Shown here: piece by piece, positions 17,133 to 26,394 of the stretch
Layout of the letters: each line of letters begins with the position of its first letter
How positions within the stretch are numbered: position 1 is the first letter of the stretch
Source of the DNA: Luteimonas galliterrae
Lineage (GTDB): Bacteria; Pseudomonadota; Gammaproteobacteria; Xanthomonadales; Xanthomonadaceae
Length of the DNA stretch: 64,000 bases
NCBI RefSeq assembly: GCF_023374055.1
Contig: NZ_JAMBEP010000004.1
Span: 62,001-126,000, forward strand
Direction of reading: 5' to 3'
The notes under the pieces: model-generated
What the model saw: only the letters and a program-made list of their open reading frames with translations
The model's database searches: none
Told to the model about the DNA's origin: nothing
Made by a program: the position numbers and the translations under genes

Positions 17133-17164
17133 CCAAAAAGCCCGGCTCGCGCCGGGCTTTTTTT
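17133..17164. terminator. Bidirectional intrinsic terminator
   Basis: AGCCCGGC-TCGC-GCCGGGCT is flanked by five A residues on the left and nine T residues on the right. It can serve Ax21 copy 2 on the plus strand and, more weakly, gpsA on the minus strand. Confidence 0.9.
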
Positions 17165-17168
17165 GCTC

Positions 17169-17244
17169 TCGTGGGAGCGGCTTCAGCCGCGAGCTCTTGC
17201 TCATGCTCTTGCTGAAAAGCTCGCGGCTGAAGCCGCTCCCACAA
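17169..17244. repeat. REP-like palindrome (family A, copy 2)
   Basis: Arms GTGGGAGCGGCTTCAGCC and complement. It lies between the convergent Ax21 copy 2 and gpsA, 20 bases before the gpsA stop. Confidence 0.9.
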
Positions 17245-17264
17245 AAGCGCTCCTACAAAGCGGC

Positions 17265-18287
17265 TCAGCGGAACAGGGTTTCGGGATATTCCGGCTTCTG
17301 GTCGCGCGCCAGCAATTGCCGCAAGCCGTCGGCCGGCGTCATCTCGCCATGCAGCACCGCCTGCACCGCGCGCGAGATCGGCAGCTCCACGCCATGGCGC
17401 TGCGCCTGGCGCATCACTTCGTCGGCGGTCTGCACCGATTCGACCACCTGGCCGATTTCGCGCACCGCATCGGCGATGGATTGCCCGCGGCCCAGCGCCA
17501 AGCCCAGGCGGCGGTTGCGGGAAAGGTCGCCGGTGCAGGTCAGCACCAGATCGCCGAGCCCGGCCAGGCCCATCAGCGTTTCCGGCTGCGCGCCGATCGC
17601 CGCGGACAGGCGCAGCATTTCGTTGAGACCGCGCGTGATCAGGCCGGCGCGCGCGTTCAGGCCCAGGTTCATGCCGTCGGCGACGCCGGTGGCCACCGCC
17701 AGCACGTTCTTCATCGCGCCGCCGAGTTCGGCGCCGACCATGTCGTTGCCGGTGTAGGCGCGGAAGGCCGGCCCGTGCAGCACGTCGGCGACCGATTGGG
17801 CGAATTGCGGCGTGTCCGAATGCACGGTCAGCGCCGTGGGCAAACCGATCGCGACTTCCTTGGCGAAAGACGGTCCGGTGACGACGGCCAGCGGCACGTC
17901 TGCGCCGAGCGTCTCCGCGGCGACTTCATGCAGAAAACGTCCCGAACCGGGTTCGAAACCCTTGGTCGCCCAGGCCACGCCCGCGCGCTGCGGACGATGC
18001 GGCGCCAGCGCGTGCAAAGTTTCGGCGAACGCATGCGAAGGCACGACCACCAGCACCAGATCGGCATCGCGCAAAGCCGCAGCCAGGTCGGTGGTGGCGC
18101 GCAGTTCGTCCGGCAGGGCGATGCCGGGCAGGTAGCGCGGGTTCTCGTGGCGCTGGTCGATGGCCGCAATGCTGTCGGCATCGCGGCCCCAGAGCACGAC
18201 TGGGTGGCCGTGCCGGGCGATCAACGCGGCCAGCGCGGTGCCCCAGGAGCCCGCGCCCAACACCGCGACGGAGGGCGCGGTCGTCAT
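17265..18287 (-). CDS. gpsA: Glycerol-3-phosphate dehydrogenase [NAD(P)+]
   Basis: 340-aa cytoplasmic enzyme that reduces dihydroxyacetone phosphate to sn-glycerol 3-phosphate for phospholipid synthesis. The N-terminal Rossmann motif is [12 protein letters not shown]. The family segments [22 protein letters not shown] and the Lys-containing [13 protein letters not shown] are present, and the length is normal. secB ends 3 bases before its start, giving the secB-gpsA order conserved across proteobacteria, and the rhodanese gene further upstream extends the pattern known from E. coli yibN-grxC-secB-gpsA (without grxC). Confidence 0.96.
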   Translation of the reverse strand: MTTAPSVAVLGAGSWGTALAALIARHGHPVVLWGRDADSIAAIDQRHENPRYLPGIALPDELRATTDLAAALRDADLVLVVVPSHAFAETLHALAPHRPQRAGVAWATKGFEPGSGRFLHEVAAETLGADVPLAVVTGPSFAKEVAIGLPTALTVHSDTPQFAQSVADVLHGPAFRAYTGNDMVGAELGGAMKNVLAVATGVADGMNLGLNARAGLITRGLNEMLRLSAAIGAQPETLMGLAGLGDLVLTCTGDLSRNRRLGLALGRGQSIADAVREIGQVVESVQTADEVMRQAQRHGVELPISRAVQAVLHGEMTPADGLRQLLARDQKPEYPETLFR

Positions 18288-18290
18288 CGC

Positions 18291-18812
18291 TCAGGCGTTG
18301 CCGGCCGTCTCCGTGCCGGAGGAGAGATCGCCGTTCTGCTGCGCTTCGGCGCGCTGGCGCAGGCCCTCGGCATAGACCGCATCGAAATTGATCGGCTGCA
18401 GGTAGAACGGCGGGAAGCCGCCGCCCTGGATCAGATCGCCGATCGCCTGGCGCGCGTACGGATACAGCACGTTCGGGCATTGGGTGCCGAGCATGGCGTC
18501 CAGGCCCTGGTCGGCGAAACCGCTCAGGCCGAACACGCCGGCCTGCTGCACTTCGGCCAGATAGGCGGTCTTGCCGTTGACGGTGCAGGTGAGGGTGATG
18601 CCCAGCACCACTTCGTACACGTTCTCGTTGAGACGCTGCACGCGCTGGGTGAGGTTCATCTGCAGGTCCGGCTGGCCGGGCTCGTTGAACACCATCGGGG
18701 TGTTGGGCGCCTCGAAGGACACGTCCTTCAGGTACAGCTTCTCGACCACGAAAGTGGCGCCGGCAGCTTGTTCGGCCGGTGCGGCCGCGCCGTTGCTGGT
18801 TTCGTCGGACAT
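18291..18812 (-). CDS. secB: Protein-export chaperone SecB
   Basis: 173-aa tetrameric cytosolic chaperone that keeps preproteins unfolded and delivers them to SecA. The SecB core is clear: [17 protein letters not shown], the LTC-containing strand [22 protein letters not shown], and [24 protein letters not shown]. An N-terminal Ala/Glu-rich extension of ~20 residues and a polar tail are common in Xanthomonadaceae. It is tightly linked to gpsA downstream; a REP-like palindrome separates it from the rhodanese gene upstream. Confidence 0.97.
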   Translation of the reverse strand: MSDETSNGAAAPAEQAAGATFVVEKLYLKDVSFEAPNTPMVFNEPGQPDLQMNLTQRVQRLNENVYEVVLGITLTCTVNGKTAYLAEVQQAGVFGLSGFADQGLDAMLGTQCPNVLYPYARQAIGDLIQGGGFPPFYLQPINFDAVYAEGLRQRAEAQQNGDLSSGTETAGNA

Positions 18813-18892
18813 TGCGTTACTCCAATCGTTAATTCGTGCGGAAAGAGGGCGATTATCGCATGCCCGGATGTAGGGCTTTGGGTGGGAGCGGC

Positions 18893-18978
18893 CTTTGTGG
18901 GAGCGGCTTCAGCCGCGAGCTCTTCCAAGCCGCCGGTAGCCGGTCGAAAGCTCGCGGCTGAAGCCGCTCCCACAAAGG
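18893..18978. repeat. REP-like palindrome (family A, copy 3)
   Basis: Arms GTGGGAGCGGCTTCAGCC and complement, between the rhodanese gene and secB (tandem genes). Confidence 0.9.
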
Positions 18979-18997
18979 CCGCTACGAAAAGCGGCGC

Positions 18998-19432
18998 TCA
19001 GCGACCCTTGACCAACGGCAGGTCGGCCTGCTGCCAGGCGGCGATGCCGCCGTCGAGCCAGTACACCTTCTCGAAGCCGGCCTTCTTCAGCCGCTTGGCC
19101 GCACCCGCCGAAGCCTGGCCGTTGCGGCAGACCGCCACCACCGGCAAGGCGCGGGCATTGGCCAGCAGCTTGTTTTCGGGGTCGAACTGGCTCGGCGCCA
19201 CGTTGCGGCTGCCGGCGATGTGGCCTTTTTCGAAGTCGGCGGTCGCGGAAAGGTCCACCACCAGGGCGTTTTCGCGGTTGATCAGGCCGGTCAGCTCGGC
19301 CGGACGCAGGGCCTTGTACGGGCGGAACAGGCGGGCGATCTCGGTGTAGACGATGGCCAGGGTCAGGCCGACGAAGGCCAGCGAAAGGATCGGGCTGCCC
19401 TCGGCGAAAGCCAGCAGTTCTTGGAAATTCAA
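18998..19432 (-). CDS. Membrane-anchored rhodanese-like protein (YibN type)
   Basis: 144-aa protein with one N-terminal transmembrane segment (residues ~14-30) and a cytoplasmic rhodanese domain (~45-140). The active-site loop is CRNGQAS with Cys102, so persulfide transfer or thiol chemistry is possible. The position upstream of secB and gpsA matches yibN in E. coli. The physiological substrate is not known for this family. Confidence 0.85.
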   Translation of the reverse strand: MNFQELLAFAEGSPILSLAFVGLTLAIVYTEIARLFRPYKALRPAELTGLINRENALVVDLSATADFEKGHIAGSRNVAPSQFDPENKLLANARALPVVAVCRNGQASAGAAKRLKKAGFEKVYWLDGGIAAWQQADLPLVKGR

Positions 19433-19511
19433 AATGGGGTCATCGCGCGAAACGGGCCGCGATTGTCGCCCAGGCCCGGTTACGGCGCAAAGTAAAGCGG
19501 TATCGGACCGC

Positions 19512-19928
19512 TCAGCCGCCCGTCCACAGGTCCGGCAGGCCTTGGCGCACCCACCACGTCTTCTTCTCCGCGTCCCAGCGCCATTCCTCGCGGTAACGCA
19601 CGGTCCGCTCGGCCTGGGTGTGCTTGTTGATCACGCCGATTTCGATCATCCGGGCCGGGCTGCCGTCCGCCAGGACGGTGGCGTCGAGCTCGCGGTAAGA
19701 CGAGATCTGGACCTGCTTGTAGCGCTCCAGGTCGAGCTCGCTGAGCGGGTGCTTGTCGCGGTATTCGGGATCCACCCGGGCCCAGGCGCTTTCGAATTCG
19801 CCCCAGCGCATCGCGCTGCCGTACGCATTCTGCGCCGCCATCAGCGCGTTCTTCTGCCCGCCGCCGCCGCATGCGGCCATCGCCAGCGCGAATCCCGCGG
19901 CCAACACCCACATCGCCTTGCGCATCAT
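19512..19928 (-). CDS. Hypothetical lipoprotein
   Basis: 138-aa predicted lipoprotein. The signal sequence (MMRKAMWVLAAGFALAMAAC) ends in the lipobox AMAAC, followed by a Gly-rich start of the mature protein. The rest is a compact alpha/beta-looking domain with WRWDAEKKTWWVRQGLP near the end. GGAGTGGGGG lies just before the tandem ATGATG, supporting this start. I do not recognise a specific family. It is downstream of the thioesterase gene on the same strand, about 30 bases apart, so they may be co-transcribed. Confidence 0.7.
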   Translation of the reverse strand: MMRKAMWVLAAGFALAMAACGGGGQKNALMAAQNAYGSAMRWGEFESAWARVDPEYRDKHPLSELDLERYKQVQISSYRELDATVLADGSPARMIEIGVINKHTQAERTVRYREEWRWDAEKKTWWVRQGLPDLWTGG

Positions 19929-19958
19929 CGCCCCCACTCCGACCGACCGACCCACATC

Positions 19959-20417
19959 CTAACCCTTGGCGAAGGCGACGAAGCGCGCCTTGAAGTCGGC
20001 CGCTACGCCGCCGTCGGGCAGGCGCACTTGCGCGTTGACGTGGGTGCGGGCGCGGCCCTTGGCGCGCAAGCCGGCGACGAAGTCGTCCCAGGACGCTTCG
20101 GGCGAGAGTTGCGCTTCGGCCTCCAGATCGGCGAACAATGGCGCCAGGTAGCGCACCTTGTTGTCGGCCACATAGACGTCCGAACGCAGGCCGGCCGCTT
20201 CCAGCCGCATCGATACCAGGCCCCACGCCGCCAATGTCATCAATGAATTCAGGCTGCCGCCGAACGCGCAGCCCTTGTCGTTGACGTGGTGCGCCAGCGG
20301 CGCGTGCAGGCGCAGCCGCTCGCCGTCGTAACGGTCGATGCGCAGGTGCATCGCCGCCACCGGCGGCATGGCCTGGTAGTAGGCGTCGAGTTTTTCCAGC
20401 GCGCGTTCGGTATCCAT
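19959..20417 (-). CDS. Hotdog-fold thioesterase (YiiD C-terminal domain type)
   Basis: 152-aa protein resembling the putative-thioesterase domain found at the C-terminus of E. coli YiiD. The hotdog pattern is visible: PLAHHVNDKGCAFGGSLNSLMTLAAWGLV contains the long central helix with a conserved Asn/Asp near its start, followed by a VYVADNKVRYLAPL strand. Members hydrolyse acyl-CoA or acyl-ACP thioesters; the substrate is unknown here. The ATG at 20417 is preferred over the TTG at 20438. It is divergent from hemD with about 100 bases between them. Confidence 0.8.
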   Translation of the reverse strand: MDTERALEKLDAYYQAMPPVAAMHLRIDRYDGERLRLHAPLAHHVNDKGCAFGGSLNSLMTLAAWGLVSMRLEAAGLRSDVYVADNKVRYLAPLFADLEAEAQLSPEASWDDFVAGLRAKGRARTHVNAQVRLPDGGVAADFKARFVAFAKG

Positions 20418-20516
20418 CGCATCCACGTATCGGGGCAAGCCGCCAGGATACGTGGCGCGGACGGCAAGCGACCACCGCTCGATGCCATGCGCCGCGCGCT
20501 ATGCCAAGCTGTGGCG

Positions 20517-21305
20517 ATGCCGCGCGCGAACGCCACCGACAAGCGCCTGGCCGGTTGGCAGCTGATTTCGCTGCGCCCGGCCGGCGAACACGCGCCGTTG
20601 CGCCGCGCCGCCGCCGCGCGAGGCGCGCGCGTGCTGGCCTTGTCGCCGTGGCGGCTGCGGCTGCGCGACGATCCGGCCACGCGCGCCGCGTTGCGCGCCG
20701 CGTTGCAGGCGCAACGGGTGGTGTTCACCAGCCCGGCGGCGGTGAAGGCGGCCGCGGCGATGCGCCGTTTGCGCGCGGGCAGGGAACAGGTCTGGCTGGC
20801 GGTCGGCGAAGGCACGGCGCGCGCGTTGCGTCGCGCCGGTGTGGCGCGCGTCGTGGCGCCCGCGCGCATGGACAGCGAAGGCCTGCTGGCCTTGCCCGAT
20901 CTGCAGCGCGTGCGCGGCTTGAGCATCGGGCTGGTCACCGCACCCGGCGGCCGCGGCGCGATCGCACCGGCGCTGGCCGCGCGCGGCGCGCGGATCCTGC
21001 GTTGCGATGCGTACGAACGCGAACCGATCGCCTGGACCGCCGCGACCCTGGCCCGGCTGCGCGCGCTGTCGGAGCCTTACGCGCTGGCCGTGAGCAGCGC
21101 CGAAGCCTTGCGACTCAGCCTGAACGGCCTGCCGCCCGAGCTGGCGGACAAACTGCGCGGCGCGCGCGCAGTCGCGGCCAGCCCGCGCCTGGCCGCGGTC
21201 GCACGCGCGGCTGGTTTCACCGACGTGATCGTCGCCGACAGCCCGCAACCGGCGGACCTGGTCGCCGCGGCGGCGCGTGCCGTGGCGCGGCTTCCGTTAG
21301 CATGA
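20517..21305 (+). CDS. hemD: Uroporphyrinogen-III synthase
   Basis: 262-aa cytoplasmic enzyme that cyclises hydroxymethylbilane to uroporphyrinogen III in haem synthesis. The HemD pattern is visible: the N-terminal ISLRPAGE, then VVFTSPAAVKAA, VGEGTARALRRAG, DSEGLLALPDL, and the second-domain VYEREP-like AYEREPIAW, followed by ALAVSSAEALRLSLNGLP. hemX and hemY follow on the same strand with short gaps, forming a hemDXY operon. hemC, often first in this cluster, is not adjacent. The start could also be the ATG at 20487. Confidence 0.9.
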   Translation: MPRANATDKRLAGWQLISLRPAGEHAPLRRAAAARGARVLALSPWRLRLRDDPATRAALRAALQAQRVVFTSPAAVKAAAAMRRLRAGREQVWLAVGEGTARALRRAGVARVVAPARMDSEGLLALPDLQRVRGLSIGLVTAPGGRGAIAPALAARGARILRCDAYEREPIAWTAATLARLRALSEPYALAVSSAEALRLSLNGLPPELADKLRGARAVAASPRLAAVARAAGFTDVIVADSPQPADLVAAAARAVARLPLA

Positions 21306-21330
21306 GCGGGCCCCGCGAAGATCTTTTGCC

Positions 21331-22302
21331 GTGACCGATTCCGAAACGATGGTTTCCCCGCGCCGCCGCAGCCTCGGCTGGTGGTGGCTGCTCCTGTTGC
21401 TGCTGCTCGCGTTCGCCGGCTGGCGCGGCTGGCTGGCGTGGCAAACGCGCCAGGCCGATGCCCGGGCGCAGATCGTCGGCGCCGAACAGCGCATGGCCCT
21501 GCTCGAAGAGAGCCTGGAGGCGCTGCGCCGCGACCAGCGCTCGCAGGCGCAGCGCCAGCAGCAAGCCGACGCCACCAACCGCGTGTTGCGCGACGAACTG
21601 CTCGGCATCGGCCAGCGCGCCGCGCTGTTGGAGGACAACGTTTCCAAACTCGCCGATCCGGATCGCCATGGCGCGCAGGCGCTGCGTGTCGACGAAGTCG
21701 AGATGCTGCTGACCGCCGCCGCGCAGCGGCTCGACCTGGCTTCGGATCTCGACGGCGCACGCCGCAGCTACGCGCTGGCCGCCGGCCTGCTCAACGGCAT
21801 CGACGACCCCGCCTATCTCAGCCTGCGCCAGACGTTGGCGCAGGAACGCACCGCGCTGGATGCGGTCGGCGCCGATCCGCGCAACGTGGCGGCGGTTAGA
21901 CTGGAGGCGTTCGCGGCGACCTTGCACGCCTTGCCCGAGCGCACGGCCGCAGTCGCGCCCGAAAGCCGGCCGTGGTGGCAGCGCGCTTTCGGCCGCATCG
22001 TCGACGTGCGGCCGACGCAAGGCGCGGTGATCGTCGAGCCGGCCGATCGCGCCGCAGGCCTGGCCGCCATGCAGCTGGAGTTCACCTTGGCGCGCGCGGC
22101 GCTGGAACGCCGCGATGCGGACGCCTACCGCGCCGCGCTGGCGCGTGTCGACGCCTGGCTCACGCGGCTCTGGCCAGACTCAGCGGAACGGCGCGCGCGC
22201 CGCGAAAAGCTGCGTGCGCTGAAAGCGCTGCCGCTGACGCTGCGCTTGCCGGTGCTCGGCAGCAGCCTGCAACAGCTGCGCGCCTTGCGCGGCGCGCGCT
22301 GA
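21331..22302 (+). CDS. hemX: HemX-family membrane protein
   Basis: 323-aa inner-membrane protein. It has a short cytoplasmic N-terminus, one transmembrane helix (about residues 16-34, WWWLLLLLLLAFAGW) and a periplasmic region that begins with a coiled coil (~45-100) and continues as a mostly helical domain. This is the HemX architecture found downstream of hemD. Many databases name it a uroporphyrinogen-III C-methyltransferase, but no methyltransferase motifs are visible and its role in haem synthesis is unproven. The start is a GTG at 21331; an ATG at 21349 is the alternative. Confidence 0.85.
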   Translation: MTDSETMVSPRRRSLGWWWLLLLLLLAFAGWRGWLAWQTRQADARAQIVGAEQRMALLEESLEALRRDQRSQAQRQQQADATNRVLRDELLGIGQRAALLEDNVSKLADPDRHGAQALRVDEVEMLLTAAAQRLDLASDLDGARRSYALAAGLLNGIDDPAYLSLRQTLAQERTALDAVGADPRNVAAVRLEAFAATLHALPERTAAVAPESRPWWQRAFGRIVDVRPTQGAVIVEPADRAAGLAAMQLEFTLARAALERRDADAYRAALARVDAWLTRLWPDSAERRARREKLRALKALPLTLRLPVLGSSLQQLRALRGAR

Positions 22303-22321
22303 ACACCGCAAGGAGCCTGCG

Positions 22322-23572
22322 ATGAATCTGTTCCGCAATATTTTGTTCTGGCTGGCGCTGGCCGTGATCGGCGCGCTGGCCGCGCAGTTGCTGTTGCAGG
22401 ATCCGGGTTACGTGCTCGTCCGCTATCGCGGCCAGGACTACACCACCACGGTGACGTCCGGCGTGTTGATCCTGCTGGCGGCGCTGTTCGGCCTATGGGT
22501 GTTGTGGACGCTGTTGGCGCTGCCGTTCCGCGCCTGGCGCGGCATGCGCCACCGGCAATCCCGCGCGCGCTTGAGCGAAGGCCTCAACGCCTTGCATCAG
22601 GGCCATTGGGCGCGTTCGGAAAAGCTGCTGGCGCAGGCGGCCGACGACCGCCAGACCGAAGCCGTCGCGCGGATCGCCGCCGCGCGCGCGGCCGACGCGC
22701 GCGGCGACGATGCCGCCGCGCAGCGGCAACTGGACGCGCTCGGCGAACGCCACCCCGCATCGCTCGCGATCGCCGTCGCCGAACGCGCGTTGACGCAGCA
22801 ACGCCCGCTCGATGCGCTGGCGGCGCTCGACGCCCCCGCCGCGCAACCGCTGCCGCCGCGCGGCTTGGCGCTGCGCGCGCAGGCGCTGGCCGCGTCCGGC
22901 CAGGCGGGCATGGCCTACGGCCTGCTCGGTCCGATGCGCCAGCAGAACGCGCTGCCCGGCCAGCGCCTCGACGAATTGCAGGCGCAATGGGCCGAAGCCT
23001 CGCTGCGCCAGGCCGGCGATGCCAATGTGCTCGCCGAACGTTGGGAAACCTTGCCCAAATCGGCGAAAAGCGAACCGGCCGTCGTGGCCGCCTACGCCGA
23101 ACGCGCCGCCGCCTTGCGTTGGGACGAAGCCGCCGCGAAAAGCCTCGAACAGGCGCTGGACGCGCGTTGGTCCGAATCGCTGGCCGATCTCTACGGCCGC
23201 CTGGCGATCGGCCGCGCCGAAGCGCGCCGCGCCAACGCCGAACGCTGGCTGCAGACGCATCCTTCCAGCCCGGCGTTGCTGGTGACGCTGGCGCGGTTGT
23301 CGCGCGCGCAAGGCCAATGGCCGCAGGCCGAGGAATACCTGCATCGCGCGCTCGCGCAGGGCGCCGGCAACGAAGCCTGGGAAGAACTCGGCCACGGTTT
23401 CGCTGCCGCCGGCGACGAGCAGCGCGCACGGTTCAGCTACGCCAACGCCTTGCGCGCCATCCGCAACGAACCGGTGCAGGAGCTCAGCGGCCGCGACCTG
23501 CGGCAGAAGATCTTCGACCAGGCTGCGGTCGAAGAACGCAACGAGCACGGCATGCCACGGCTGCGCGAATAA
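22322..23572 (+). CDS. hemY: HemY-family TPR membrane protein
   Basis: 416-aa protein. The first transmembrane helix (residues ~6-25) is followed by the conserved GYVLVRYRGQDYTTTV segment and a second helix (~43-63). The remainder is a cytoplasmic array of helical repeats of TPR type. This matches proteobacterial HemY, encoded after hemX; it is unrelated to the protoporphyrinogen oxidase also called HemY in Bacillus. AAGGAGCCTGCG precedes the ATG. It is the last gene of the hemDXY group; a repeat block follows. Confidence 0.92.
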   Translation: MNLFRNILFWLALAVIGALAAQLLLQDPGYVLVRYRGQDYTTTVTSGVLILLAALFGLWVLWTLLALPFRAWRGMRHRQSRARLSEGLNALHQGHWARSEKLLAQAADDRQTEAVARIAAARAADARGDDAAAQRQLDALGERHPASLAIAVAERALTQQRPLDALAALDAPAAQPLPPRGLALRAQALAASGQAGMAYGLLGPMRQQNALPGQRLDELQAQWAEASLRQAGDANVLAERWETLPKSAKSEPAVVAAYAERAAALRWDEAAAKSLEQALDARWSESLADLYGRLAIGRAEARRANAERWLQTHPSSPALLVTLARLSRAQGQWPQAEEYLHRALAQGAGNEAWEELGHGFAAAGDEQRARFSYANALRAIRNEPVQELSGRDLRQKIFDQAAVEERNEHGMPRLRE

Positions 23573-23585
23573 CGACGCGTTCGCT

Positions 23586-23798
23586 TTTCCCTCTCCCATC
23601 GGGAGAAGGTGCCCGAAGGGCGGATGAGGGTACGGGGCGCCATCATCGCCACGATTGCGACAAGCGTTGGATGTCGATCCCGGATCGGACCGATATCGCT
23701 TCGCCGCACCCTCACCCCAACTCCCCTTCGCGCCCCGGCCCGCGCCAGCGGCGCGCAAGCGGTGCAGTCTCGCCCCGGCGGGAGAGGGGCGAGACGAT
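23586..23798. repeat. Palindromic repeat block after hemY
   Basis: CCCTCTCCCATCGGGAGAAGG at one end and GGCGGGAGAGGGGCGAG at the other, with GGATGAGGGTACGG opposite CACCCTCACCCC, form a long imperfect inverted repeat between the convergent hemY and DUF4349 genes. A related CTCTCCCGCTTGCGGGAGAG hairpin lies at ~60.43 kb. Confidence 0.65.
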
Positions 23799-24833
23799 TT
23801 ACTTCTTTTCCTGGCCTGCCGAAACACGCCGGCCCTTTGAGTATCTGCGATACGCCAGGGTCGCGGCGATCGCCGCCAGCCACAGCGGCCACAACTTCGC
23901 CAACTCGACCAGCAGATTCAGCGCGCCATGCCAACCGACGCGCAGCGAACTTCCGATCCTGGCGAAGAAGCCCGGGCTGTTCTGATCGAACACCGCTTCC
24001 ACGTCGGTGAGTTCGGCGCGGCGGATTTTCGGCGACTGGTAAAGCGAGAGATCGATCGTGCTGAATGCGATCCGGTCCTCGAACTCCTTCTGCGCCACCA
24101 GCGCTTCGTCGCGCGCGAGTTTGGCGTCGCTCCTGGCGGCGATCGCTTCGGCCTTGTGTCCGAGCTTGCCGCCCTGCTCCGTCGCCGCGCCCAGGTCGCG
24201 CTGCGTTTCCTGCCCGCGCTGATGGGCCAGCTGCTGGCGCAGCAGTTGGAACTGCGCGTCCATCGCGTCGAACTCGCGCCGGTCGAGGAACTCCATCTGG
24301 CCGACGATGGCGCGCAGGAACGCCTGGGTCTTGTCGCTGGGCACGCGCACGGTCAGTTGGCCGCGCATCGTGTATTCGGTCAGCTCGAGCAGCTTGCCTT
24401 CGCCCATCGGCCGGCGGCGGACGTCGCCGGTCTGGGCGGAGATCGCGTTCTTGACCACGAATCCGCCTTGCGCCGCCACCGCGTCCTCGATCGCCAGCGC
24501 GGACCGGTACACATCGGCAACCTTGAATTCGGCCTGTGCCGTGCGGATGAATTTGCGTTGGGCGTCGGTGTACGTGCTCGCGGCGGAGATCAATTGCTGC
24601 GGGTTCGGCTTGGACTCGTCTATGCCGGACTGCGTTTCTTCGGCGGCCACGCCGCCGCGGGCCGCGGCGTCGAGCGCAGGTGCAGGCGCGGGGGCGGCAG
24701 CGGTCGCTTGCGCGGCGACCATCGCATCGGCATCCGCCGCCGACTCGGCCTGCGGGGCGTTGCGGCTGCAGGCCGCCAAAGCCAATGCGATGGCTACGGC
24801 CAGCGCTAGGCCAGTCCTCGAGTTCCGGTGCAT
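23799..24833 (-). CDS. DUF4349 domain-containing lipoprotein
   Basis: 344-aa envelope protein. A lipoprotein signal ends in LAAC (Cys22), then an Ala/Pro-rich linker to ~residue 75. The DUF4349 domain follows (KFIRTAQAEFKVADVYRSALAIEDAVAAQGGFV... and TVRVPSDKTQAFLRAI), with a coiled-coil region (~190-250) and the DRIAFSTIDLSLYQ strand. It ends in a transmembrane helix (~315-330) and a basic C-terminal tail, the usual order for this family. Anchoring at both ends (lipid and helix) is implied. Function is unknown. Confidence 0.85.
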   Translation of the reverse strand: MHRNSRTGLALAVAIALALAACSRNAPQAESAADADAMVAAQATAAAPAPAPALDAAARGGVAAEETQSGIDESKPNPQQLISAASTYTDAQRKFIRTAQAEFKVADVYRSALAIEDAVAAQGGFVVKNAISAQTGDVRRRPMGEGKLLELTEYTMRGQLTVRVPSDKTQAFLRAIVGQMEFLDRREFDAMDAQFQLLRQQLAHQRGQETQRDLGAATEQGGKLGHKAEAIAARSDAKLARDEALVAQKEFEDRIAFSTIDLSLYQSPKIRRAELTDVEAVFDQNSPGFFARIGSSLRVGWHGALNLLVELAKLWPLWLAAIAATLAYRRYSKGRRVSAGQEKK

Positions 24834-24922
24834 ACGTCGCCCTTGTGCGATGGAAGGAGCTAACGCAAACGCGCCGGCGCGAGGAACGGGGTTGCGGATG
24901 GTCGCGGCTTTGCGGGCGCGGC

Positions 24923-25012
24923 TTTTTGTAGGAGCGGCTTCAGCCGCGAGCTCTTCCCCACGTCCGCACGAACCGGAAGGAAAAGCTCGCGGCTAAAGCC
25001 GCTCCTACAAGA
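24923..25012. repeat. REP-like palindrome (family A, copy 4)
   Basis: Arms TGTAGGAGCGGCTTCAGCC and a slightly diverged complement (GGCTAAAGCCGCTCCTACA). It separates the thiolase gene from the DUF4349 gene (both minus). Confidence 0.9.
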
Positions 25013-25021
25013 GCGAAACGC

Positions 25022-26299
25022 TCAGCGTTCGAGAATAGCGACCACGCCCATGCCGCCGGCGGTGCAGATCGACACCAGGCAGCGTCCGCCGCCGCGCTGC
25101 TTGAGCTCCTTCGCGGCGGTGGCGACGATGCGCGCGCCGGTGGCGGCGAAAGGATGGCCCGCGGCCAGCGACGAACCGTTGGGGTTGATCTTGGCCGGGT
25201 CGATGCGGCCCATCGGCGCGTCCAGGCCGAGCCGGTTCTTGCAGTACTCCTCGCTCTCCCAGGCGCGCAGCGTGCACAGCACCTGCGCGGCGAAGGCTTC
25301 GTGGATTTCGTAGATGTCGAAATCCTGCAGCGTGAGGCGGTTGCGCTTGAGCATCTCGGCCACCGCCACGGTCGGCGCCATCAGCAGGCCCTCGCCGTGC
25401 ACGAAATCGACCGCCGCGACCTGCGCGTCGCGGATGTGGCACAACACCTCGTGGCCGTGGGCCTGCGCCCACTCGTCGGTCGACAGCAGGCAGGCCGAAG
25501 CGCCGTCGGTCAGCGGCGTGGAATTGCCGGCGGTCAGCGTGCCGCGTCCGGAAGTCTTGTCGAATGCGGGCTTGAGCGTGGCCAGTTTTTCCAGCGACGT
25601 GTCCGGCCGCAGGATGTTGTCCCGCGACACGCCGCGGAAACTCACCACCAGGTCGTCGAAGAAACCGCGTTCGTACGCGGCGGCCAGCTTGTGGTGCGAC
25701 GCGACCGCCAGCTCGTCCTGCGAATCGCGCGATATGTTCCACTGCTTGGCCATGTCTTCGCAGTGATCGCCCATCGATTTGCCGGTGCGCGGTTCGGCCA
25801 CGCCCGGGAAATCCGGCTTCAGTTCGCGCCAATGGAAGCCCTTGAACTGCGCGATCTTGTCCTTGGCGGTCTTGGCCGCAGCGGCGGCCAGCAGACGGCG
25901 GCGCAGCTTCTGGCCGTAGACGATGGGCACATCGGAAGTGGTGTCGCTGCCGCCGCCGACGCCGACCTCGATCTGGCCGACGGCGATCTTGTTGCCGATG
26001 GTGATGATGCTGTCCAGCGACGTGCCGCAGGCGCGCTGCAGGGTGATGCCCGGCGTCAGCGGCGACAGGCCGGACGACAACGCCGCTTCGCGGCCCAGGT
26101 TCCAGTCGCTGGAGTGCTTGATCACCGCACCCATCGCCACTTCGCCGAGTTGCTGCCCGTGCAGGCCGAATTTCTCGACCAGCGCGCCGAGCGTGCGCAC
26201 CGACATGCCGAGGTTGCCGACATCGGCATAGGCCGTGTTCTGGCGGCAGAAGGGAATGCGGACGCCGCCGAGCACGGCGACGGGGCGGCCTTGCAACAT
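25022..26299 (-). CDS. Acetyl-CoA acyltransferase, FadI-like thiolase
   Basis: 425-aa thiolase of fatty-acid beta-oxidation. The nucleophile is Cys91 (LQRACGTSLDS). The catalytic base set is His382 (AAGHPFAATGA) and Cys412 (SICTAGGMG). The usual NEAFA motif reads IHEAFAAQ, the form seen in FadI-type trifunctional-complex thiolases. The length also fits FadI. The ATG at 26299 is chosen because MLQGRPVAVLGGVRIPFCR is the typical thiolase start; the upstream frame is not conserved-looking. A FadJ partner is not in the window. Confidence 0.88.
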   Translation of the reverse strand: MLQGRPVAVLGGVRIPFCRQNTAYADVGNLGMSVRTLGALVEKFGLHGQQLGEVAMGAVIKHSSDWNLGREAALSSGLSPLTPGITLQRACGTSLDSIITIGNKIAVGQIEVGVGGGSDTTSDVPIVYGQKLRRRLLAAAAAKTAKDKIAQFKGFHWRELKPDFPGVAEPRTGKSMGDHCEDMAKQWNISRDSQDELAVASHHKLAAAYERGFFDDLVVSFRGVSRDNILRPDTSLEKLATLKPAFDKTSGRGTLTAGNSTPLTDGASACLLSTDEWAQAHGHEVLCHIRDAQVAAVDFVHGEGLLMAPTVAVAEMLKRNRLTLQDFDIYEIHEAFAAQVLCTLRAWESEEYCKNRLGLDAPMGRIDPAKINPNGSSLAAGHPFAATGARIVATAAKELKQRGGGRCLVSICTAGGMGVVAILER

Positions 26300-26394
26300 C
26301 GGCTTACCTCGCTGGGGGACCCGCCTGCGGCGACGGGTCATAATGTGCGCAAGTCTAACGCCGTGCCCGTGCACGGCCAATCACGATTTAGTCG

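Noticed and set aside
21331-22302. Uroporphyrinogen-III C-methyltransferase enzyme
   Set aside because: The name is common for HemX, but the protein has one membrane helix and a coiled coil and lacks the methyltransferase motifs of CobA/CysG.
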